A DNA stretch of 64,000 nucleotides from Streptomyces sp. NBC_00341 (GTDB lineage Bacteria; Actinomycetota; Actinomycetes; Streptomycetales; Streptomycetaceae): NCBI RefSeq assembly GCF_041435055.1, contig NZ_CP108002.1, positions 6,262,001-6,326,000 of the forward strand. The letters run 5' to 3'. Under the pieces are notes generated by a model. That model saw only the letters and a list, made by a program, of their open reading frames with translations. It was not told the DNA's origin and did not search any database. The position numbers were made by a program, and so were the translations under genes. Below, in pieces: positions 16,272-23,363 of this stretch (its first letter is position 1; each line of letters begins with the position of its first letter).

Positions 16272-17252
16272 ATGCAGCCTAGGAACATGTCCATGAGCGG
16301 CGTCGTCGACCTCGCCGCGGTGAAGGCGGCCGGTGAGGCCAAGGTGAAGGCGGAGCAGGCCCGTGCCGAGTCCGCCCGCCAGGGTGGCCCCGCCGCCGTA
16401 CCCGCTTCCTCCCTCGTGTTCGACGTCGATGAGGCGGGCTTCGAGAGCGACGTACTGCAGCGCTCCGCCGAAGTCCCCGTCGTCATCGACTTCTGGGCCG
16501 AGTGGTGTGAGCCGTGCAAGCAGCTGGGGCCGCTCCTCGAGCGGCTGGCCCAGGAGTACAACGGCCGCTTCGTGCTGGCCAAGGTCGATGTCGACGCCAA
16601 CCAGATGCTGATGCAGCAGTTCGGGATCCAGGGCATCCCCGCGGTCTTCGCCGTCGTCGCCGGGCAGGCGCTGCCGCTCTTCCAGGGCGCGGCCCCCGAA
16701 GCCCAGATCCGCGAGACCCTGGACCAGCTGATCCAGGTCGGCGAGGAGCGCTTCGGGCTCACCGGCATCGTGGTCGACCAGGACGCGGCGGCGCCCGAGG
16801 CCGGCGCGCAGGAGCCCGCCCCGGTGCCCGCCGGGCCGTACGACGCCCTGCTGGAGGCGGCCGCGCAGGCGCTGGACGCCAATGACTTCGCCGGCGCCGT
16901 CCAGGCGTACAAGAACGTCCTCTCCGACGAACCCGCCAACAGCGAGGCCAAGCTCGGTCTCGCCCAGGCCGAACTCCTGGCCCGGGTCCAGAAGACGGAC
17001 CCGCAGCAGGTCCGCAAGGACGCCGCCGAGAATCCGGCCGATGTGCCGGCCCAGCTCGCCGCGGCCGACCTGGATCTGGTGGGCGGTCATGTCGAGGACG
17101 CGTTCGGCCGTCTCGTCGAGACGGTCCGCCGCACTTTCGGTGACGACCGGGACCAAGTGCGGGTGCGGCTGCTGGAGCTGTTCGAGGTGATCGGCCCCGA
17201 CGACCCCCGGGTCGGCGCCGCGCGCACCGCTCTCGCTCGCGTCTTGTTCTGA
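16272..17252 (+). CDS. Thioredoxin-TPR fusion protein (YbbN/CnoX-like)
   Basis: A 326-residue cytoplasmic protein with a thioredoxin domain (about residues 48-155) and a C-terminal TPR-like helical region (about 175-320). The active site is WCEPC (Cys79, Cys82), so unlike E. coli CnoX (SxxC) both cysteines are present and disulfide chemistry is plausible. A charged N-terminal helix of about 40 residues precedes the fold. The start at 16272 follows GGGGGGAGG. A strong hairpin terminator lies ten bases after the stop, so the gene is monocistronic. Probable role: redox-regulated co-chaperone, by analogy. Confidence 0.87.
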   Translation: MQPRNMSMSGVVDLAAVKAAGEAKVKAEQARAESARQGGPAAVPASSLVFDVDEAGFESDVLQRSAEVPVVIDFWAEWCEPCKQLGPLLERLAQEYNGRFVLAKVDVDANQMLMQQFGIQGIPAVFAVVAGQALPLFQGAAPEAQIRETLDQLIQVGEERFGLTGIVVDQDAAAPEAGAQEPAPVPAGPYDALLEAAAQALDANDFAGAVQAYKNVLSDEPANSEAKLGLAQAELLARVQKTDPQQVRKDAAENPADVPAQLAAADLDLVGGHVEDAFGRLVETVRRTFGDDRDQVRVRLLELFEVIGPDDPRVGAARTALARVLF

Positions 17253-17261
17253 TCTGACAAC

Positions 17262-17297
17262 ACGGCCGCGACTCCTTGTGGGAGTCGCGGCCGTTTT
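17262..17297 (+). terminator. Strong intrinsic terminator
   Basis: A perfect 14-base stem (ACGGCCGCGACTCC and its complement) with loop TTGTG is followed by a short T-run, just after the thioredoxin-TPR stop. Confidence 0.88.
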
Positions 17298-17356
17298 CGC
17301 GTCAGGACGATAAGAGAAGCCCGCGCTTTACCAAATCTTGATAAAAGCAACGGCTG

Positions 17357-17369
17357 TTACTCCGAGTAA
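17357..17369. promoter_or_regulatory. Palindrome TTACTC-c-GAGTAA
   Basis: A perfect 6-1-6 inverted repeat, related to the one at 17484. Candidate operator for the downstream envelope cassette. Confidence 0.5.
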
Positions 17370-17483
17370 ATCACCCACTGGGATCTGTCCGGCTTCGGCC
17401 GTCAATGCCGTGGTTCGTCTGCGAGCTCTGGGCAACCCTGTGTGGCCGTTCGGTGCCGCCCGGTCGTGGCTGGGTTATCACGC

Positions 17484-17501
17484 CGTTACCAGTGAGTAAC
17501 G
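17484..17501. promoter_or_regulatory. Inverted repeat CGTTAC-cagtga-GTAACG
   Basis: A perfect 6-6-6 inverted repeat sharing the TTAC...GTAA arms with the palindrome 127 bases upstream, suggesting two sites for one dimeric regulator. Confidence 0.5.
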
Positions 17502-17850
17502 AACCCCCTTGTGTCACGGCCGCGAATGGACCACGATCGGCCACGCTCGGTCCAATGACGTCAGTCCGGCTGCCAGTCGGTGCGGCGGCTCTGTTGGGTC
17601 CCCACCGGGTGGGCCGGCGGCAGTGGCGCCGGCTCCGGACAGGGGGGTTCCTGCTGAATGGCAGGGCCTGTTCGAAGAGGTTGCGCGAACGCGTGGCCAG
17701 TGGTTGTCGCTCGGGGGTGATCGCCGGTGTTTCGGGCGCGGTTCACGTTCCGTTCGCTAGCGCTCTCCTTTCCGAGGACGTAGCACTTCTCCCATCCCGG
17801 GTCGGGCAGGATGCCAGGCCGGAGATGTACGTCCGAGAAGGAGGAAAAGT

Positions 17851-18516
17851 ATGAGTTCCCAGGTTCGCGGTGGCACGAGATGGAAGCGTTTCGCTGTCGT
17901 CATGGTGCCGAGTGTCATAGCCACCGCCGCGGTGGGTGTCGGCCTGGCACAGGGCGCGCTCGCCGCTTCGTTCAGCGTGTCCGGCCAGGAGTTCAAGGTC
18001 AGCGCGGACTCGCTGGAAGGTGACGACTTCGTCCAGTACGGCAGTGTCGCCGCCGGCAAGGACCTCAAGGGCAAGGAACAGGCCGCTCCGGTGGCGGTGT
18101 CCGGGTTCAGCACGGCCTACATCACCAACATGTGCCAGTCGGTCGTCACACCCGACCTGCCGTTCGGCCTCGGCAACGTGACGCTGAAGCTGAAGGCGGG
18201 TGACCCGAAGAAGAAGCAGGAGAAGGTCTACGCCAAGGACATCTACCTGGATGTCTCTCAGCTCGATGCGGACGCCAAGTTCAAGAACATCGACATCGGC
18301 GTGGCCGCGGGTGACCTCACGAAGTTCCCCGAGGGCAAGAAGACGCACACGGGTATTCAGCCGAACACCCAGGCCAACCCGAACGGCTTCTCGCAGCGCG
18401 CCGAGCACGCCACGCTGACAAACGTCCGTCAGCAGGCGTGGGCCACCACCGCCGGCACGTTCAAGCTTCCGGGTCTGTCCCTGAGGCTGTCCAAGGGCGT
18501 CGACGAGTGCTACTAG
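17851..18516 (+). CDS. Exported DUF6230 family protein
   Basis: A 221-residue protein with an N-terminal signal or membrane helix (residues 13-38, core VVMVPSVIATAAVGVGLAQG, cleavage likely after ALAA). The mature part looks beta-rich, with alternating segments such as VTLKLKAG and IYLDVSQLDADAKFKNIDIGV, and two cysteines (in NMCQS and the C-terminal DECY) that could pair. Relatives in Streptomyces have been labelled cholesterol esterase, but no hydrolase motif is visible. It has an exceptionally strong ribosome site, and is followed by an intercistronic hairpin and the DUF6114 gene. Confidence 0.85.
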   Translation: MSSQVRGGTRWKRFAVVMVPSVIATAAVGVGLAQGALAASFSVSGQEFKVSADSLEGDDFVQYGSVAAGKDLKGKEQAAPVAVSGFSTAYITNMCQSVVTPDLPFGLGNVTLKLKAGDPKKKQEKVYAKDIYLDVSQLDADAKFKNIDIGVAAGDLTKFPEGKKTHTGIQPNTQANPNGFSQRAEHATLTNVRQQAWATTAGTFKLPGLSLRLSKGVDECY

Positions 18517-18530
18517 GCACTCGCCCGGGT

Positions 18531-18559
18531 GGCCGGGGGCACTTCACGTGCCCCCGGCC
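18531..18559 (+). terminator. Intercistronic hairpin (possible partial terminator)
   Basis: GGCCGGGGGCAC pairs perfectly with GTGCCCCCGGCC across loop TTCAC, between the DUF6230 stop and the DUF6114 gene. It may attenuate transcription or protect the upstream message, giving excess of the first protein. Confidence 0.65.
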
Positions 18560-18610
18560 GTCCACCCTTCTCCTTCTCACAGCGGTACCGGTTCCAGGGA
18601 GCTGTTTTCC

Positions 18611-19201
18611 ATGAGCCCCGAATCCACAGGGCAGAACGAGCACTACCTCCGCGTCATCCGGCGACGCTTCCGTACCTGGCGGGGTAACAGGCCGTTCTGG
18701 GCAGGCCTGTTCACCATGGTGGGCGGCTTGCCCATCGCGTACTTCCCGTACGCGAACATGCACCTCGGCAACATGACTCTGGCGATGTCCACCACCGCGG
18801 GCGCCGGATCGCTCATCATCGGCATCCTGCTGATCACGCTCGGTCTGACGATGTGGTTCCACCACATCGTCCGGGTGTTCGCGGGTGTCGCGACGATCCT
18901 GCTCGCACTGATCTCGATCCCCGTCGCCAACATCGGCGGCTTCCTGATCGGCTTCCTGTTCGCCCTGCTCGGCGGCGCCCTCTCCCTCTCCTGGGCTCCC
19001 GGTGAGCCGGTGGCGGACGAGGCCGCGCCCGAAGCGGGCGTTACCGCGGAGACGGCACCGGAGGGCCTCTCGTTCGCGAAGGACGAGCAGACCGCCGGTC
19101 ACCCCGGGGGCGAGCTCCTCGGAGCGGGCGTTCCCCAGCAGGAGCCGGCGAAGTACGACACGGCAGTTGAGGTCGACGGCGGGAGGCATCGTGCGGGGTG
19201 A
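18611..19201 (+). CDS. DUF6114 membrane protein
   Basis: A 196-residue integral membrane protein with about four hydrophobic helices (residues 30-48, 58-82, 86-106 and 108-130) and an acidic C-terminal tail of about 55 residues facing the cytoplasm or the wall. The ATG at 18611 begins MSPESTGQNEHY after a GGGAG; the upstream in-frame codon lies in the hairpin region. The end overlaps the next gene by 11 bases, indicating translational coupling. The function is unknown; the family recurs beside DUF6230 genes in Streptomyces. Confidence 0.83.
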   Translation: MSPESTGQNEHYLRVIRRRFRTWRGNRPFWAGLFTMVGGLPIAYFPYANMHLGNMTLAMSTTAGAGSLIIGILLITLGLTMWFHHIVRVFAGVATILLALISIPVANIGGFLIGFLFALLGGALSLSWAPGEPVADEAAPEAGVTAETAPEGLSFAKDEQTAGHPGGELLGAGVPQQEPAKYDTAVEVDGGRHRAG

Positions 19202-20528
19202 CGACAATCAGACGGACGCGGTGGACGGGAGCGGGCTCCAGGAGCGAAGAGGGCCCCGCCACGCCGCCCCCAGGAAGTCCCTGCTGACGAAGCTGCACAT
19301 GCCCGCGGGCAAGAAGGCGTTCGCGCTCGCCGCGATGCCGACCGCGGTGTTCGTCGGGATGGGGCTCACCCCCAAGCTGGCGATGGCCGACGACAGCGCG
19401 GACATCCCCTACGCGCCCGGCCCCTGCGTGACCCGCTCCGACGAGCCCAGCGAGTCGCCCTCGCCCTCCGCGTCCGCGACGAAGTCGCCCTCCCCGTCCG
19501 CCACCGCGAGCGGCAGGGCCACGCCGGACAAGAGCGACGGGGCCACCCCGAAGCCCTCGGCCACCCCGTCCGCGAGCACCTCGGGCGACGCGGCGGCCGA
19601 CAAGCCGGGCGACGCGGCGACCGGCACGGCGAAGAAGGCCGCACAGACGCCGAGCGCGACCCCCTCGCCCACCAAGTCGAAGAACCCGCTCGACCCGCTG
19701 GGTGTCGGCGACGCGCTCAAGGACCTCTTCGACGGACCGGACAAGGAGACGCCGGACCCCTCCCCGAGCGCCACCACCGCGTCCCCGAAGCCTTCCGCGA
19801 GCACCACGGACGAGAAGTCCTCGGACAAGGCCTCCGGCAAGACGGCGGACAAGCCGGCCGACAAGCCCGTCAAGAAGGTCACGGACGCGGCGAAGGACAC
19901 GGCCGACAAGACCGCCGAAGCCATCCGCGAGGCGGCGGGCAAGGCCGGCAAGCCGGTCAAGGAGCTGGACGAGGACGTCAAGGGACTCGACCCCAAGAAG
20001 GACGAGGACATCCCGGACGGCGCCAAGCCCTCCTTCCCGTGCCCGACCGCCGACCCGAAGGCACTGGCCGACGCCGATCTGGAGCAGGGCATACCCCGTC
20101 TCCCGAACGACCCGTGGATCCTGGAGAGTTCGCTGCTCACCCTGAGCGGGCTGGACTACAAGGGCATCGTGGAGGTGCAGAAGGGCGACGGCTCCACGAA
20201 GAAGGTGCTGAAGTTCACCGCCTCCTCCATCGACATCAAGGACCTCCACCAGCTGACGGTCGGCCCGCAGTCGGGCGCCACCGGTCATGTGACGTCGCGG
20301 AAGGGTTCCACCTCCACCATCCGGGACGGCACGGTGACGATGTACACGGAGGAGCTGAAGGGCAACCTCTTCGGCCTCATCCCGATCACGTTCAGCCCCG
20401 AGACCCCGCCGCCGATCAACGTGCCGTTCGCCTTCTTCACCAAGGTGAAGGTGACCCAGGCGGGCCAGTTCGGCGGAACGCTGACGGTGCCGGGACTGCA
20501 GAACTACTTCACCAAGGGCACCGGCTGA
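19191..20528 (+). CDS. Exported Pro/Ser/Ala/Lys-rich protein with C-terminal beta domain
   Basis: A 445-residue protein whose GTG start follows GGGAGG and lies inside the end of the DUF6114 gene. The N-terminal ~40 residues are polar, followed by an export helix (about 45-70, KKAFALAAMPTAVFVGMGL) and then about 190 residues of low complexity with repeated PSPSA, KPSAT and DKPADKP units, typical of wall-spanning linkers. The last ~160 residues are compact and beta-like (KGIVEVQKGDG, KVLKFTASSIDIKDL, GTVTMYTEELKG). Cysteines bracket the linker. I do not recognise the domain; its strand pattern is reminiscent of the DUF6230 partner. Confidence 0.8.
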   Translation: MRGDDNQTDAVDGSGLQERRGPRHAAPRKSLLTKLHMPAGKKAFALAAMPTAVFVGMGLTPKLAMADDSADIPYAPGPCVTRSDEPSESPSPSASATKSPSPSATASGRATPDKSDGATPKPSATPSASTSGDAAADKPGDAATGTAKKAAQTPSATPSPTKSKNPLDPLGVGDALKDLFDGPDKETPDPSPSATTASPKPSASTTDEKSSDKASGKTADKPADKPVKKVTDAAKDTADKTAEAIREAAGKAGKPVKELDEDVKGLDPKKDEDIPDGAKPSFPCPTADPKALADADLEQGIPRLPNDPWILESSLLTLSGLDYKGIVEVQKGDGSTKKVLKFTASSIDIKDLHQLTVGPQSGATGHVTSRKGSTSTIRDGTVTMYTEELKGNLFGLIPITFSPETPPPINVPFAFFTKVKVTQAGQFGGTLTVPGLQNYFTKGTG

Positions 20529-20552
20529 CGCGATCCCGTCAGTGTGCCGTGG

Positions 20553-20598
20553 ACACGGCTGTGGGCCGCACCCCGAGGGGTGCGGCCCACAGCCGTGT
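20553..20598. terminator. Very strong bidirectional hairpin between convergent genes
   Basis: A perfect 22-base stem with a two-base centre (GA) lies between the envelope cassette and the pyk stop. With no T-tract on either side it likely acts as a convergent transcription barrier. Confidence 0.82.
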
Positions 20599-20619
20599 CT
20601 GCTGTCCGTGCGGACCGGG

Positions 20620-22050
20620 TCAGTCGCGGCCCTGGCCGCCCACGTGGTGCACGCGGACCATGTTGGTCGTGCCCGGGACACCGGGGGGCGAGCCGGCCGT
20701 GATGACCATCGTGTCGCCGTTGCTGTAGCGGTCCAGCTTCAGCAGCTCCGCGTCGACCAGGTCCACCATCGCGTCCGTGGTGTCCACGTGCGGGACCACG
20801 TGGGCCTCGACGCCCCAGCTGAGGGCCAGCTGGTTGCGGGTGGACTCGTCCGTGGTGAAGGCCAGGATGGGCTGGGCCGCGCGGTAGCGGGAGAGACGGC
20901 GGGCGGTGTCGCCGGACTTGGTGAAGGCGACCAGCGCCTCACCGTTCAGGAAGTCCGCGATCTCGCAGGCCGCACGGGCGACCGAACCGCCCTGGGTGCG
21001 GGGCTTCTTGCCCGGGACGAGCGGCTGGAGGCCCTTGGAGAGCAGCTCCTCCTCGGCGGCGACGACGATCTTCGACATCGTCTTGACCGTCTCGATCGGG
21101 TACGCGCCGACCGAGGACTCCGCGGAGAGCATGACCGCGTCCGCGCCGTCCAGGATCGCGTTCGCGACGTCGGAGGCCTCGGCGCGGGTCGGGCGGGAGT
21201 TGGTGATCATCGACTCCATCATCTGGGTCGCGACGATCACCGGCTTGGCGTTGCGGCGGCAGAGCTCCACCAGGCGCTTCTGCACCATCGGGACCTTCTC
21301 CAGCGGGTACTCGACGGCGAGGTCGCCACGGGCGACCATCACACCGTCGAACGCCGCGACGACGCCCTCCATGTTCTCGACGGCCTGCGGCTTCTCGACC
21401 TTGGCGATGACGGGGACCCGGCGGCCCTCCTCGTCCATGATCTTGTGGACGTCCTTGACGTCGCCGGCGTCGCGCACGAAGGAGAGTGCGACCAGGTCGC
21501 AGCCCATCTTCAGGGCGAAGCGGAGGTCGTCGATGTCCTTCTCGGACAGGGCCGGGACGTTGACCGCCGCACCCGGCAGGTTGATCCCCTTGTGGTCGGA
21601 GATCACCCCGCCCTCGATGACGATGGTGTGGACCCGGGGACCGTCCACGGAGACGACCTTCAGCTCGACGTTGCCGTCGTTGATGAGGATCGGGTCGCCC
21701 TTGGCGACGTCTCCGGGCAGGCCCTTGTAGGTCGTCCCGCAGATCGACTTGTCCCCGGGGACGTCCTCGGCGGTGATGACGAACTCGTCCCCGCGGACCA
21801 GCTCGACAGGGCCCTCGGCGAACTTCGCCAGGCGGATCTTCGGGCCCTGGAGGTCGGCGAGGACGCCGACCGCCCGGCCGGTCTCGGCGGCGGCCTCGCG
21901 GACCCGGTCGTAACGACCCTGGTGCTCCGCGTGGGAACCGTGACTGAAGTTGAATCGGGCCACGCTCATGCCGGCCTCGATCAGAGCGACGAGCTGCTCA
22001 TGGGAGTCGACGGCGGGGCCGAGGGTGCAGACGATTTTGGAACGGCGCAT
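20620..22050 (-). CDS. pyk: Pyruvate kinase
   Basis: A 476-residue pyruvate kinase (phosphoenolpyruvate + ADP to pyruvate + ATP), normal bacterial length. The N-terminus is MRRSKIVCTLGPA, the substrate loop is VARGDLAVEYPLEKV and the metal/substrate helix is VIVATQMMESMI. The C-terminal allosteric domain is complete. It lies 74 bases downstream of ackA on the same strand, so co-transcription with pta-ackA is possible. Streptomyces commonly carry two pyk genes, and which paralogue this is cannot be decided from the window alone. Confidence 0.95.
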   Translation of the reverse strand: MRRSKIVCTLGPAVDSHEQLVALIEAGMSVARFNFSHGSHAEHQGRYDRVREAAAETGRAVGVLADLQGPKIRLAKFAEGPVELVRGDEFVITAEDVPGDKSICGTTYKGLPGDVAKGDPILINDGNVELKVVSVDGPRVHTIVIEGGVISDHKGINLPGAAVNVPALSEKDIDDLRFALKMGCDLVALSFVRDAGDVKDVHKIMDEEGRRVPVIAKVEKPQAVENMEGVVAAFDGVMVARGDLAVEYPLEKVPMVQKRLVELCRRNAKPVIVATQMMESMITNSRPTRAEASDVANAILDGADAVMLSAESSVGAYPIETVKTMSKIVVAAEEELLSKGLQPLVPGKKPRTQGGSVARAACEIADFLNGEALVAFTKSGDTARRLSRYRAAQPILAFTTDESTRNQLALSWGVEAHVVPHVDTTDAMVDLVDAELLKLDRYSNGDTMVITAGSPPGVPGTTNMVRVHHVGGQGRD

Positions 22051-22124
22051 GAGGCGGATCCTATCGGTTTGTTTCGCTGCGGAATATTCCGGCTGGTGGA
22101 AGATACAAAAGGGCGCGGGGGTGC

Positions 22125-23363
22125 TCAGTTGTCGACCAGTGCGTAGGTCTGACCGGCGATCTCCAGCTCCTCGTCCGTCGGCACCACGGCGACCGCGACC
22201 CGTGCGTAATCCGGCGAGATCAGCCGGGGTGCGCCGGACCGTGCGGCGTTGAGATCCGCGTCCACCACCAGGCCGAGCTCCTCCAGGCCGGCGATCGCAG
22301 CCTCCCGTACGGGAGCGGAGTTCTCACCGACCCCCGCCGTGAACACCACGGCGTCCACCCGGCCGAGGACGGCCGAATAGGCGCCGATGTACTTCTTCAG
22401 CCGGTGGACGTAGATGTCGAAGGCGAGGGCGGCACGCTCGTCGCCCTCGTCGATCCGGCGCCGGATCTCCCGCATGTCGTTGTCGCCGCAGAGGCCGACC
22501 AGACCGCTCTTCTTGTTGAGCAGGACGTCGATCTCGTCCGCCGACATTCCCGCCACCCGCTTGAGGTGGAAGGTGACGGCCGGATCGATGTCTCCCGATC
22601 GCGTACCCATCACCAGCCCCTCCAAGGGGGTCAGTCCCATCGACGTCTCCACGCACCGGCCGCCCTCGACCGCGGAGGCCGACGCCCCGTTGCCCAGGTG
22701 CAGCACGATGACGTTGACCTCCTCGGGCGTCCTGCCCAGCAGCTCGGCCGTCTTGCGCGAGACGTACGCGTGCGAGGTGCCGTGGAATCCGTAGCGCCGG
22801 ATCCGGTGCGCGTCGGCCGTCTCGACGTCGATCGCGTACCGGGCCGCGTACTCCGGCATCGTGGTGTGGAACGCGGTGTCGAAGACCGCCACCTGCGGCA
22901 GGTCGGGGCGCAGCGCCTGCGCGGTGCGGATGCCGGTGATGTTCGCCGGGTTGTGCAGCGGAGCCACCGGGACGAGGCGCTCGATCTCCTTCAGCACCTC
23001 GTCGGTGATCACGGTCGGCTCGGTGAACCGCAGCCCGCCGTGCACCACCCGGTGGCCGATCGCCGCCAGCTCGGGGGAGTCCAGGCCGAGCCCGTCGGCG
23101 GCCAGCTCCTCCGCGGCCGCCCTGAGCGCCGCGTCGTGGTCGGGGATCCGGCCCAGGCGCTCGCGGCTCTCGCCACCGCCGCCGGTCAGCGGGGTGTGCA
23201 CCAGCCGGGAGGTCTCCTCGCCGATCCGCTCGACCAGCCCGGACGCCAGCCGGGAGTGGTCGCGCATGTCCAGGAGCTGGTACTTCACGGAGGAGGAGCC
23301 GGAGTTGAGGACGAGCACCCGGCTCGCCCCCTCGACTGCTGCGGCACCTTCGTTGCTGGTCAT
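22125..23363 (-). CDS. ackA: Acetate kinase
   Basis: A 412-residue acetate kinase (acetyl phosphate + ADP to acetate + ATP). The ASKHA-fold signature VLVLNSGSSSVKYQLLD starts the protein and RYGFHGTSHAYVS marks the active-site region; the GVGENS motif is near the C-terminus. The ATG at 23363 overlaps the pta stop as ATGA, so the two enzymes of the acetate pathway are translationally coupled. Confidence 0.95.
   Translation of the reverse strand: MTSNEGAAAVEGASRVLVLNSGSSSVKYQLLDMRDHSRLASGLVERIGEETSRLVHTPLTGGGGESRERLGRIPDHDAALRAAAEELAADGLGLDSPELAAIGHRVVHGGLRFTEPTVITDEVLKEIERLVPVAPLHNPANITGIRTAQALRPDLPQVAVFDTAFHTTMPEYAARYAIDVETADAHRIRRYGFHGTSHAYVSRKTAELLGRTPEEVNVIVLHLGNGASASAVEGGRCVETSMGLTPLEGLVMGTRSGDIDPAVTFHLKRVAGMSADEIDVLLNKKSGLVGLCGDNDMREIRRRIDEGDERAALAFDIYVHRLKKYIGAYSAVLGRVDAVVFTAGVGENSAPVREAAIAGLEELGLVVDADLNAARSGAPRLISPDYARVAVAVVPTDEELEIAGQTYALVDN

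Larger units (their letters stand above)
17298..17850. other. Long intergenic region with paired GTTAC/GTAAC palindromes
   Basis: About 550 bases without a gene I can support. It holds two related inverted repeats (17357-17369 and 17484-17501) and, at its end, the near-perfect ribosome site GAAGGAGGAAAA of the DUF6230 gene. A short open frame across 17509-17760 has no ribosome site or recognisable family. Confidence 0.55.

Noticed and set aside
17405..17854. Open frames of 80-149 codons upstream of the DUF6230 gene
   Set aside because: They have no ribosome sites, unusual composition and no recognisable motif, and they cover the palindromes and leader of the downstream gene.
17851..18516. 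Cholesterol esterase label for the DUF6230 protein
   Set aside because: No serine-hydrolase motif or catalytic triad is visible; the label seems inherited from old annotation.
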